Source: Rhynchonema sp. JSB1_4 (Eukaryota; Nematoda; Chromadorea; Monhysterida; Xyalidae). Taken from it: a stretch of 64,000 nucleotides of DNA. The position numbers were made by a program, and so were the translations under genes. Below are positions 47,693-60,306 of this stretch, piece after piece. A model generated the notes under the pieces. The model did not search any database. It was given only the letters and a program-made list of their open reading frames with translations, and was not told where the DNA came from. Location of the stretch: NCBI GenBank assembly GCA_030248065.1, contig JASAMV010008982.1, forward strand, positions 83,391 to 147,390. Reading direction: 5' to 3'. The stretch's first letter is position 1; each line of letters begins with the position of its first letter.

Positions 47693-50600
47693 ATGGCAGC
47701 ACACATCACGGCATTATTTAGTCTGAACGATGGCTTTTCCATGCAACACAGACAGCAGAAACACTCACACGCGGGGGTTCGTGCCCGATCGCCGGCAGGG
47801 CCCTCCAATCGCAACCCGCGTTTCATCCCAAAGTCGCCCCTCAGCGGGCATTCAACCCCCGCAAATCGAGTAGACCCGAACAATGCGTCCTATCCCATCC
47901 TGCAAATGGCTGGCACAGGCTCCAAGTCATATTCGAGTTCACCGCTGCATCGAAGCGGGAAGGGCAGCCCTGAGACTGCGACCAACACCCCTGAATTATC
48001 AAGCAGACGTAAGGTGTCAGAGGAACCTGCTGATGGCAGACCGGGGGCGACCCAAAATGGCATCACCACAGCCCCCAAACGACCGCCACCCATGCCACAA
48101 CATATGATTGGGTACAGGCCAAATGTCAGAGTGCGTGTAAATCGTGATAAAATTATCCTGTTTTCAAAACTGTTCACCAAAACTAGCACATCCTTTGCGC
48201 TTTATTATGTTTTCCTTGATTTTCAGGCTAGCGACAGTCAACCTACGGGCTTTGGTGCCGGTTTGTTCAAGGATAACATATCGAGTTTCACTTCCTCGGG
48301 CTTCGGCTTTCTTCGCCGCAGATTCAGCAGTCAGGATCAGGATCTGGACAAAGATGAAACATCACAGCAGCCAGCACCAACGCAACATGATGATAAATCA
48401 AGTAATTTTCTCTTCATTTTTAGTTCCTTAATGTCAAACAGAACAACATTGTAATTTATTCCAGCTGAAGGCTCGCTGAAGTCCGGTAGCAGCTCGAAAC
48501 ATAACATTGCAGGCCCACCACCCTCTGGATATGCAGCTGCTGCCCAGGTACGACATTCCAAGATCAATTATTTGAATTTTTCTCCAAGGTCCGCACTTGT
48601 TGGGTGGGAGTAAAGAAGTAAAGTAGACGTTGTGAACCCCCAATTTGTGCCCTTTCAGGCGCATCAAGCACAGTCTCCCGCCAGTACGCAGGCGCAAGGT
48701 TCATTTTCGCTCAGTGGCTTCACAAATCGAGTCAGTTCGGCCATCAGGTATAAATGACAGTTCCTGTCTTATATTTCCTTCACTGATGGGTATATTTTGG
48801 TTCACATGTATACACCTGACACTATGTTTGTCAAGGAATTTTCTGGTTTCTTCGAGATGCCGTCTACCCTGTGCGATGATGACAGAAACTAATCCCACAC
48901 CTACTGCACCCTACGTGGTGGTGCTTGAGCGACAAGTTCGATCCAACTCATATAGTCAGAGTTGGGCCGTGCCGCTCGTTGTCTGAGCTTGAAGATCGCT
49001 CACTTTTGCAATCTCATGGACTCTCATGCCCGCGTGGCCACAAACCAAATAAGATAGATGTGACCACTCACTTTGGGTGCAATCGTTCTGGGTCCAAAAC
49101 TTTGCCAAGCCTTCTTGTCATGGCATGACATTATACTCTTCCGTGCCGAAAAATAAGCTCAAACTGTACATGCTGTTAGTCTGGTTACGGTAGTTCAAAC
49201 GTGACACCTGAGAATGTTCATGCCTACAAAAAATAGAAATCGCAAAACTCGGAGGTTTTTTATATGAACTCTCTATAATGTGCTTTTCTGGGTACCTTTG
49301 TCCCATAATGTGCCATGTGCTGTGCTGGCCCCAATTCTTGCTCGCGTGGGACCCATTTTTTTGGAAATTCCTTTGCGTGGCACATTTTATACTGTCTGTC
49401 TGTGAATCCAAAATATTTTGGGAACCAAAGTGCATCGCAAAGTAAACGAATAGTGCACCCAACAAGTTATATGTACCCTACAAGCATGTATAGATGTGCT
49501 GTATGTACCTGTACTTGTATTTGATAAAAACGTATCCAAAACCAGCAAACCAAACACTGCCATGTCTTCCAAACAAATTCAATACTCAGCGCACAGTGTT
49601 GTTTTTCGTGCTGCAAGTGTTGCAAGCTCTTGGTTCCGGATCCACTGTTCGCTTCCATGCATATGTACCAAGAATACACTCAGTTTTAATCAATTTCTGT
49701 CTTTCACTGCATTTGTTCTTGGTCTCGTTTTGAACTCGAGAAAAGTAAACACTTTGCTTAGGTTCAACACATGTTCAAAGAATGTTTTTTAGATAACACT
49801 CGTAGCATGCAAACATTTTTCTTCAGTTTTAAGCACCAGTAGAAACGGACAGCCATTTCTGTTTCAGCCATTCAAGCGCACCCACTTCACCCTCGAAACA
49901 TCAGCCGCACCCCGAGGTTCCCGGTTCGCAGCCAGTCTCCATGGTGTCACAGGTATACATATAGTTGGAACTTCTCCGTCGACAAAGTACATACCAAGTG
50001 CACAACCTTATTGTTCTTATTTAGGTACAAGGCCTGACACGAAACCTGTTCCAAGCGGCCACCGGTCAGAAAGCATACAGCAAGGAGAAGTGCAAATGTC
50101 TATTGGTTATTGACAACCACCTGATTGATTGGTGGGTCCTCGCATTGCTGACGCCTAATGGAACAAATACCTTCAATAAAAAGTTTTCCAATTTTTTTGT
50201 TCAGGTCCAAATATTTCCGCGGCAAGCGTGTGCTGAACGAGTACGAGCTGCGTGTCGAGCAGGCCGAGTTTGCGGAAATCAGTTTAGCTGCTTACTCGGA
50301 TACGGGATGTTGTGTTGAGCTGAACGTCACAAAAGCCGGCCAGAAAGTCTCCAGGTTTGTCTCGCAGTGTTTTGAGCGACGGCGGTCTGGACTTTGCTTT
50401 TGTCGCGTCGAGTATGATTGCAGTGATCGTCAGACAAACTGGGTCGACCGGCATAAAATTATTCCCAGACAGCTGACAACTATCTTCTTACACCGGTCAA
50501 AATTAGTGACAGCAGTCAATTTCAAACACCTGAAGTAGAAAAATGTCAGGTTGCAAGTTCGATCCGATCACCGAGTTTTGAAACAGCATAGTGCCACCCA

Positions 50601-53600
50601 ACGAAGTCGGGCAAGAAAGATGCATATCCGCTGCACTTTTCTCGTTGCTGTGTTCTGCTTTATACGTATATTCCAACGCGTGCAGATCGCTGGAGCCCGA
50701 CTTTGTGCTAATCCGTCAGCCAGTGCGCACCGAGCGTGTCGATCACACCCGTGTGCTGTTGGGATTGATGTATGGAGGTGTGCCCAGCATCAATTCTCTC
50801 AATTCCGTGTACAATTTTCTCGATAAACCCTGGGTGGTAAGTGTGAACGTGTGATGTTTCATACATGTTATGTAGCATGTTTCTATGAATACATGACTCC
50901 TTTATCTTACAGTACGCACATATGTTGGCCATTCAAAAACGATTCGGTCACGACCAGTTTCCCTTGATCGATCAGGCATATTATCCGTCCCATGCTGACA
51001 TCGTAAGTCGTTACCATCCTCAATTTTTTAGCATGGGATTTTATTCGAAATTTAGTCTACTCTTCCTCTTTCGCAAATATTATTAATCTATACTACTAAA
51101 ACAGGAAGACGTATGTATGTCTGTGGCCCCCTCCCTCGGAAGGGCGGACGGGTCAATTTTCACGGGTAGCTTTGGGTATGCTAAGGGGTCTTCGGGGGGG
51201 GGGGGGGACGGCACGGGCGCGGCGCTGTAGCCGGGCCGTAGGCACGGGTCCCGTCTAGTTTTGTACAAAGAATCGGAAAAATTATGCAAAACACCAGTAT
51301 CACACAAATGCAGGCTGCGAAAATACAGTAATCTCATGAAATGAAAAGATTCATGTCATAAATGCTAGTTGCTGCCATCATTAATGCATCTAATCAGTTC
51401 CTTGCTTCGATTCCATCGACAGATTGCTCTCTTTCCCGATTTGTTACCCTTCTTGTCTTGTCCCCTTCTCAGTCCACAATGCGCGTGTTCTTTGTAGCAA
51501 TACTGCAGTCTGCTCAAGTCTGTCGGGGGTCTCCCGTTATTTTCCGGCATCGGTGCAGGCTTGAGTCGGCACGTTTGACGATGAGCGGTGGAGTTGGGCG
51601 CATTGGGCCTCAGATCGGCCTGAAAGTAGATCATTTTGGTGGGATTTTGTACTCCCGTTCTGTCTGGCAGGTCAAGCATGGCGTTTTGGTCTGTTCACAT
51701 CTGGGTTCAACACCAATCGCCATCAGCAGACGAGCAACATGTGAGCTACAGACCAACCCAGCCCTCCATACCCCAGAAAAGTCGGTTAACAGATTCACCA
51801 ATACCAACAAGAGATTCCCGAATTACTACCCCAAAATCTTGAAAAGTTAGTTGTCAGTGTCCGCACCTTGCAAACACAGGCTTCGTCGAACTTGTGCTTT
51901 CTCAACGCAGCCCTGTGCCGATGACCGACTTGTGACCACAGTTGAATCCACGAGCACTGATTTGCTGTGAGACGGGGTTTGGTGTCGATTTGCGATATCA
52001 GTCCTGGAGAATGTTGAAAAAATTGGCGTCAGAAATCTAAAAGAATAGGAATAGTGCTCTGATGATCAGTAATCCAACCTGACAAGATGTACTTTGAGCC
52101 CGGCTTCAACTGGACGCCCAGTTTGTGTTTGACGTAAAGTTGCGTCAGGGTCTGGTCGGGCAAAATTAGAAATTCATCAGTGGTTTTGATTTGTGTCTTG
52201 ATGCTGATCGGCAGTATCAACCATTCATCAGTTCGTGACACGTTCAGGTTGCGTACGGTGACTTTGACGACTGAAAAGTGGACTTTGAGGACATGCTCGA
52301 AGATACGGCTTCAGGAAAAAAATCATGCAAATCTTGAACTTAAATTCTGTTTGTTTTCTCTCACGTATCGAAAACATTCTTCTAAACATAAACCATCTAA
52401 TTTGCACGTACCAAAATCCGATCGGCAATATTTGGTCTGCGGATGTTCAGTATCACAATCGCTGTGATTTGAAACATCACCCGATCGGCTTAGTTGAAAG
52501 CTTCGCCCGACAGCCAGCAGAACTAGTAATAAACGATGTACTATCGGTCGCTTGTTCATTTCTAGTAATTTCTGGAAAAGCATGTATTGGTATAGAAGGG
52601 GCCCGAAATTACTTGATTATTTGATAATATCAACATTCGAACGTCAACTAGGCCACTGGTATGGTACAATTTGATCAGCTTTATCTCAGATATGTGGTCT
52701 CCTCTAGCAGTAATGCGGAGCCAAGATTAATTAAAGCCGGTTATGTTGCTAAGCCGACGCGGTCAGGCGTTGCTCACGCAATGAAGCAGTCAGTCAAATT
52801 TAGTTACAACTGAACCACAAAGATACTGTCAAAATACATGTAGCATAGCTAGAGTTGATTAAAAGAAGCCATTTAAAGACGGAAGCAACAAGTACAATGT
52901 ATATACGGCAGTTCGTGGAAATTAAAATTTCCTTTTCATTACCCAACACTGGACAACAATTGTATCTCATTGTGCAACTCGGGCGAAACAGAGCATACCG
53001 TACATTCCAGACTGCCCTGCTGACCAGGACATTAGTGGGCCTCAAAAAGGCATCGAGTTTCAATCATTAGCATTTCACGCAAAATCCTAATTCAGTTGTT
53101 GGGTATACGTACACATACGTGTTGCGAACAACACGGTCCATTTGTGATGAATAACTGCGGGGCCACATAACAGCAACCACATTCTTTGGCCTGAATACGC
53201 AATAATGACCGGTCATCAAGTCAGTGTATGTAAAATATTATAACATCTTGGGTCATCAAGTGGTAAATGGGCCACCTTATGTATTTTATGGCCATGGCGA
53301 TAAAGGAAACCGCAAGCAGACTGGTCTGGTCTTCGCTCCCAAAACGCAACTGTACAGTATGATAGTGTAGTGCTCTTGTTTATGAGACCGACAGACAACT
53401 GTACATGCACATGGTCGCAAACCAAAAACATGAAAACATTTGGCGCTGCTTTGGTTACGAAATATACATCAGCACCACAATAAACAGTCGGAAAAGCGCC
53501 ACAATAAAAGTGAAACAGCATCCGCACCCGCATGAGGAAACAAAGCGCCAGTATTTCACTTTTCGACAGAAAAACTAAAAACGGACAGCAGACCACCCAC

Positions 53601-56600
53601 CGAGATGGGTGCTAAAATTGCCTCGATTCCCCACAGACCGTTACATGGTTGGTCACAAGTTGCGCGCGTTTGACAGCAGTTTGCAATTTGGTTGACGAAT
53701 AGAAAATAGCTAACCAAACTCAACCATGGACCACGTCGCTTATATTATAAAATATTCTTTGCGTGTTAATGTTCCATGAATATTCAAGTGGCCACAAACA
53801 AAAAATACATTTCGCAGAAAACCACGCGAAATAACTGTATAACGACATTATGAATGGCACGAGGCTTTCTTGCAGCCGTAAGCGGTTATGCAAAAAAAAC
53901 GAGTACCTAAACTGTCCCCGTATGTGCGAGCGCAATGCAGAATAAGCCATCTACATAAATGAGATGAACATAACGTGATAACGTAATGACTATCTTTGCC
54001 GATGATTATCTAAACTACCAAAAACTACCTGTGTCACGGGTTCTTGGGAGCTGGGATGCACTGGGCAGTGTGACAGGTATAATACTTTACTCCCCCGATA
54101 GACAGCATTGATCCCGCAGCTTGAAACCTTGACAAGTCCGGGGAGAGTGAGATATCACCCTTTCGCGCGCGAAACATGATGCCCTCACTTTTCACCGGAA
54201 TATTTTTCCCAGTAAGAATAAATGACATGATTTCTATCCCACTGATCAGAAATGGTAGTGTATTTCGTGTGAGCAGATGTTACCAACGCGCTGTGGCTTT
54301 CTGACATCAATTTTTCAAAAATCTTGATACAAAGATCCTGTCGCTAAATGACAGATGAACGCTTGTGAAGGAAAAAGAGCATCCGCAAACCAAAGCGGCA
54401 GACATCATGCTGCGTAATTGATAGATAACTTCAAATCAATTTTAATCAATTTTGACAGAAAACGCGCATCAAAACACTTTCACTGCGTGCCTGCGACCGC
54501 ATATAAGACAACATAAACGACCAGTCATCATTTTTGTGTTATGCGATGATCATAAAAATAGGTATTCAGGGCTGATTGGAAATCGGGACATGCGTAAAAA
54601 ATATTCGTTACCAAATAATGTTAACAAATAGGCTCCTTCGTAAAAAATTTTGTACCGGTTTCCACGACGACAGAAGGCAGTTAATGAAACAGCACATGAT
54701 AATCACACGTTTCCAGACTGTACACAGTGGCGTGGTTTCGGAATAAATTTTTTAATAGCGTCTAACAAAAATTCTGCACACACCGTCGCCTTGGCGGGTG
54801 CAACTATTCAGACAGTTTGACACAACTTTATTTCCCATGTGCATTACAGTGTTACTGTACTCGCTGTGTGATGGATGCCTTCTGGTACGGAGACTGGAGT
54901 AAGATGTACTGAAGTCACCCGATATCAAAATTATACCGGTGTAATCCCAGCGAGCGTGCGACACCAATAATTTGGTAACATTTCTCACCACACGACTGCA
55001 TGCAGCCGCACATGCTGTGCCTGCTGCGATGGTCTTGTGGTACTGCTGCAGCCTGGTGTAGGCACACAGCAAAACGGTTCATAAAGTTCCTGGGAAACCG
55101 TGCTGCTTGGCAGAGAACAGAACAATCGCGCTGCTTGTACCCAAAAACCTAATGCACCACAATACCAGTGTACGTGTACCTAATGCATGTATATGTAATG
55201 CCTTTTTATCACCCGCAATGAACGTTTAGGTGCTGTGATATACTGACACCGAGTGAAAGACGGGATCGCAGATCAAACATAACCAGGAAGGTCAAAGTTC
55301 TGCCATATATACATTTACCCTTGGGGTGGGCTTTAAACTTGAACCGCTTGGTGAATCAAAGGTTTAGGAACACCGACAGGTGTCACATGCACAGGCTGAT
55401 AGTGATATCAAAAAGGCCAATTGCCCTTTGCTCATAAAATCTGATTTATTATTGTTAATGAATCTGTGCCTCCATGTTTTTATGGGTTCGTGTTGGTCAA
55501 AACAGTCGAGAAAATCTTTCGACAAATACGTACTATATAACTTAAAAAGGGTGAAGTTCGACAGAATGTATAGATCAGATTGACATCAATGTTGTTTACG
55601 AGCCAACAGTTAAAGTATAGGTCATTGGGAAATGTAAAAAAATTTGAACCGTAGCATTGCAACTTCGGAAATGCGATGGCGCGGCATTCACTGCACAAAG
55701 AGAGAGAGAGAGAGAGTGATTCAGAGAGTGCCAGAAACTTCTGTTATCCACGTCTCAGACCCGACAAACAATGAACATAATGAAAAAAAGCAATTTATCA
55801 AAATGCTTATCGGCTCGTAAAGGTCGGCGGGGCGGTTTGGTGTTGTCGAATGGAAGGGAAGGCGAAATCTGTCTTCACCAAGCTGCTTTTAGGACAGAAG
55901 ACTGACCCCGAGAACAATAAACAGAAAAACGGCTTAGCGCACAGCAACACAACAGTTGTCTGGCGAGCGGGTGCAGCCGTGATCTTTTCCACAATGGCCG
56001 ACTCAGTCAGACTCGAGCTCATAACGCCCAATCGGTCATCGTTTTTACGATCGGCGAACAAATTTGAGCGCGATGACAAGATTTATTACTGATGTTTGGG
56101 TTCGCGTCTGGGTCGGGGAGCTCGGGCGAGATAGGCCTGGCCTTTGGCCTCCTGCTGTTGTGTGCGTGATTTTGTGGCAAAGATGGGGTAACATTTTTGT
56201 TATTGCAGTTGTTACTCCGCTTGCCATGACGCACACGCATCTGACAGTCATTTTTCATAGGCCAACCCCTGATGGAACCTGTGAAGATTCAGAAATGCGA
56301 CAAAATTATTGAACTGCTCTCAGTCGTAGAAGGCTCCCACACTCGTATTGTGAACCTACATAATATAATTGTCGATTCTTTTTCCGTTCATGACCAGTTC
56401 CGAATTGCTGTTTAGGAGGAGCAATGGTGACATTTTCGCAACAGTGACTTTTTTGTGATGAAAAATCAGACATGCCAACACAAGGCATACGTACTGTATA
56501 TCTGCCACTGAAGGTCAAAGTTTTGGTGAGCATGCATTTTTTAGAAAATATCATGCCACATGTAAATGCTACTCTGGTTTGGTTCCCCGGTGGGAGTTTG

Positions 56601-59600
56601 TATAAAATTAAAATAGATTATGACGAAACGTGAATGCAATTGTTTTGACAGGCTGAAGAAAGAAGCAACATTTTATTGCTATGCTAAAATTTCAAACCGT
56701 CCAGATCTGTCAAAGTTGGCTGAAAGCTGGTTACATGCCAGCATTGTTTCGTACAAAATTTTCGTTTGTGAAATTTTGCGCCAAATTGAAGTTAGACAAA
56801 AGTCGAACAAATGTCGAAAAAGCTCAAATGTCACTCAGTCACTGAGACTCGCAAATTGAAAAGATGCGACAACCACGATATGATTCACACGTTGAACACA
56901 AAAAGCTCAGGAATCTAAGCCTTCGAAACACCTGTAAGTTGAGGTCCATCAGTTTGTTCGAAACATTTAGTGTCCGCCAGGGTGCCGAGTGCAAGTAGTG
57001 GTGTAATCGAGTGTGGAGATGTAAGGCTGTTCAGTACCCACCAACCAGACCCATTTGCATTGGGAGGCACAAAAGCGCGTTGGAGCGTAAAACCTATAAA
57101 ACAATGGGCTACAACATTGAGTTTATTACACTGTTTATTGCTTCACAGCGGGGTTTATACAACATTTTCCAAATTGTCGGGTGCCATCAATGTTGGCATC
57201 TATGTCCGGTTCAGGTGCGTGCGGTACCCATTTGACCATTTATCGCTGTTCCGGAAAAAATTAGCAGCAGCGTTCATTTCTCGCTTCGGCAAATTCTCTT
57301 TCTACAAACACCCACCAATTAGATTACATATTTGATTGTCTGCCAGCACTCTGAACTGAGGCTCATAAAAAGGTCGCTGACCTGCGACCAACACATAAAA
57401 ATGTCACTGAGGCTTTTTTGTGCAAAAAAAAGACCTGAGCTCGAAAAACAAGGGCCGTCGCACAAAGGTCACCAGAACATTGATGTGCCCTGGTGCGTTT
57501 CGCTTTAGGGCGACGAGCTAAGGTGGACAATACAGGCAAACCGCAAGCCTGCCATTTATGTTAAATGTTTATGAACCATGGTCTCAGACCACACATTGCG
57601 TTCAGAGAAAATCTGGTTTCGTCACAGTAGTCAGAAGGCAAAATACCAAAAACTGAAAATCGGAAGGGACAATGCAGAGAGGCTTGAATGAAGCGCAAAT
57701 GAAGCAACGCCAGCAGAAGAACATGCCATCCCACCACTTTTCAACAGTCAAAAATTTCACGCCCAGCTGGGTTCATTCTTTGGTGGTCAAAAAGGGCCGA
57801 AGAAGACCAGAACCAGCCCGGTTTGTCTACATAATTCTATTCAATTTCGGAATTTTGAGGTGGAGATGCCCAAAAGCTTAATGCTTGGTGATTTTATTAC
57901 TTATTGGATTCTTTGGTCAGAGTTCTAGCTTGTTGTTCATGTGCGTGTGATCACGGCACCCAAGAAATAAATGGGCACGAACCTTCATCGTGAAATAGGA
58001 TAATCAGTGCACAAACACTCAGCATCACATAGTCTCCTGGGGGATTTAGCTTCCTCCATCCTTCGCTCTTAACAAATACATAGATGAAATAATTAAGGAC
58101 ATCAGCACGAATGTCTGGGAACGATAAGACATTAGCTGACTTGTGTTCCGCCGTTCCAAAATTATGCGTGATTGGTGAACGGGAGGTTGTGTCTCGGGAG
58201 GCTTGCTCATGACTTCTTCATGATACAAGCGATGTCAGACGCACAAAACATGATTTGACACCCACATCGAACAATGTTGCATATTGGTAAAACTGCACTT
58301 TAATAAAACGCAACGTTTCCTTTTCAGACGGCGGTGCCAGCGTTTCCGGTGGTGGTCAAAGTGGGACACGGACATCAGGGACTTGGAAAAGTGAGGCAGA
58401 AATTATCTTTGAAATACCACTACAATTTTCCCAGAAGATGCTTCAAACAATTATTAAAATGCAGATGCGCATCAACAATCAACAAGAGTTGTCGGATGCA
58501 ATCAGTGTGATCGGCTGTTCTCAGCAGCATTGCACCGTTGAGCCGTTCGTCGCATCCAAATACGACATTCACGTTCAGAAGATTGGCACCGCTTATAAAG
58601 CCTTTATGTTGGTTTAATATGAATCCGTTAGTTTTTCTGCGTTGACCATGGTATGCGTGTTGCAAGAAGACCGACATTCTAACCACGCATACCGTGCGCT
58701 CCATCGATGATGTTTCAGGCGCAAGGGCATCGGCGAAAGTTGGAAGGCGAACAGCGGGTCGGCAATGCTCGAGCAGGTTGCCATGACCGAAAGGTAATGA
58801 TGCAAAAGTACTGCTTCTTCAGCTCAATTATCGGCTTCGGATCGGGCAAAAAACTAGAACAAAACGAAGCATGTTTTTCAACAACGAGGGGAAATGAAAA
58901 TTATATGTGTGACACAAACAGATTGAAGATCTAAATTTTCAGATACAAATTGTGGATTGACGCCGTCTCGTCTCTGTTCGGAGGGTTGGACATTTCCAGT
59001 CTGGAGATTGTGGTCGGCCAAGATGGCAGTGAACACATCATAAAGGCGTCCGATTCCTCCTTCACGCTCATTGGTGAAACGCAGGAAGAGGTGAGTATTC
59101 TGGCGATTGGCAAACTGAAATTTTGGAATTCGATTACTTCCTTGCAGTAAAAAATCTTTCGGCCAGTTCGACATCTTTTGATTTTATGTCAATTGACCAA
59201 CGTTTCGTCGTTCCAGGACCGACGACAGATCGCTGACCTGACGCTGCATAAAATGTCGACGATCGTGCAGATGCAGCATGAAGGGTGAGCAAGACTGCCG
59301 CTACATCTTGTTGCACCAAAATTGCCTGCTTGTGCTTTTTTGACTTGGCCACACATTTCGGTTATGGGACAGCAGCACACGCAAAATTATTACGGCAGCA
59401 CTGTTTCCAAACTTGTGCACCACAAAGTAGTGTCTTCTGTTCTGATCTCAGTTTTTTTCCTATTCCTTGAAGCGCCACGACGGCGGTTGAGCCCTCGCCG
59501 AGACGAACATCCGCAACTGGTAGCAGTGCTGGTCAACAACAGTCGAAGGTTGCCACCGCACCAGCACCAGCGAATCCAGAACACTCGCCGACCACATTTG

Positions 59601-60306
59601 TACGACACGAACCGGTGGTGGACAATAACAAGAAGGACTCGAGTGCAACTAAGATTGATAGGAATCCGTTTAGAACCGGCATTGTCAGCAATGAAACGTT
59701 GGTTGGCGCTTGGTTTTGTTGGCTCTCGCTTCAAGAGTCTAATATTCCGCCTTTTCTGGCATCATGTTCAATCCTGCACGCCTTGCCTTGCATAGATTAT
59801 ATTTTATTAGCACACAAGTTTTGCGTGAAACTGATTCTAAGTTGCTTTCAGTCAGCACGAGCCGAGTGCAGTAGTCAGTCCGGTACCACACAAAAGTGAC
59901 GCAGCACCGATTGGACCCCCACCGCCCCTTCCACCCGCTAAACGACCCCCTCCTCGGCCAACCAGAGCGCCAAGTTTGTCCAAATCAGACGATCCTCCGC
60001 AACTCAACAATGATCAAGCTAATGGTGTGTTTTAATTGTCCGGGTTATATTCTGGTCAGCGAATCGGGACTACAAATTACGTACAGTGCCCATGCTGTTG
60101 ATTCGAACAAGATTAACTTTAGAACACTTCAGCCAGCAGCATAAATTGTACGTAGATTGATAAAAATACAAAAACACACAAGAATTAACATTTTTCTAGC
60201 AAATAATATGGAGAACCATGATATGACAATTGACTCACCCACACACGCTGAGGACACCATGGGCAATCTGAAGAAAACGTTTGCAGGAATATTTGGGGAC
60301 ATGTGA
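47693..60306 (+). CDS. Syn: Synapsin, synaptic-vesicle phosphoprotein
   Basis: Seventeen in-phase exons, 783 residues: 47693..48130, 48227..48401, 48465..48547, 48659..48747, 49868..49952, 50025..50131, 50205..50354, 50686..50836, 50913..51002, 58328..58390, 58465..58607, 58719..58793, 58943..59090, 59217..59284, 59473..59683, 59856..60024, 60200..60306. It tethers synaptic vesicles and regulates their release. The kinase-site motif of domain A is FLRRRFSS at residues 174-181. The C domain (about 315-615) has [60 protein letters not shown] and [16 protein letters not shown] Pro-rich linker follows, and domain E ends [18 protein letters not shown]. Residues 1-146 are Pro/Ser-rich and less certain: the true start may be a leader exon upstream. 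The 7.3-kb intron 51003..58327 hosts TIMP. Domain C, its order and domain E make the identity firm. Confidence 0.96.
51087..51258. mobile_element. Small non-autonomous Helitron-like element
   Basis: Begins TCTATACTACTAAAA and ends CTAG, inserted between A (51086) and T (51259), without a target duplication. GACGTATGTATGTCTGTGG follows the 5' end. A short palindrome (ACGGGTCCCGT) lies directly before the terminal CTAG. TC start, CTRR end, subterminal hairpin and AT insertion are Helitron features. It lies in the synapsin intron, 3' of TIMP. Confidence 0.6.
51365..52559 (-). CDS. Timp: TIMP (tissue inhibitor of metalloproteinases), nested antisense in synapsin
   Basis: Five in-phase exons, 256 residues: complement of 51365..51608, 51653..51690, 51867..52003, 52079..52282, 52412..52559. 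A signal peptide ([13 protein letters not shown]) is followed by [17 protein letters not shown], the family's CxC..HPQ..FCNSD block. The N domain continues with [23 protein letters not shown], then CSWIQLW, then ACVCK (family GCECK). The C-terminal part is Cys-rich, ending [16 protein letters not shown], like the fly protein. Ser33 replaces Cys1 and Leu104 the partner Cys70. Cys35, Cys45, Cys134 and Cys160/162 match Cys3, Cys13, Cys99 and the CxC. The 44-bp intron at 51609..51652 uses a weak acceptor, so the C-domain start is less sure. In flies and vertebrates TIMP genes also sit in synapsin introns, opposite strand, which supports the call. Confidence 0.87.
52560..58327. other. Remainder of the large synapsin intron
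   Basis: This is 5.8 kb without recognised genes. An (AG)n tract lies near 55700..55716. Scattered open frames on both strands (for example around 55850..56090) have no family or splice support. It includes the TIMP promoter region upstream of 52559. Confidence 0.5.

Noticed and set aside
55807..56092. Overlapping frames on both strands in the synapsin intron
   Set aside because: No splice context, no homology and mutual overlap; treated as chance.
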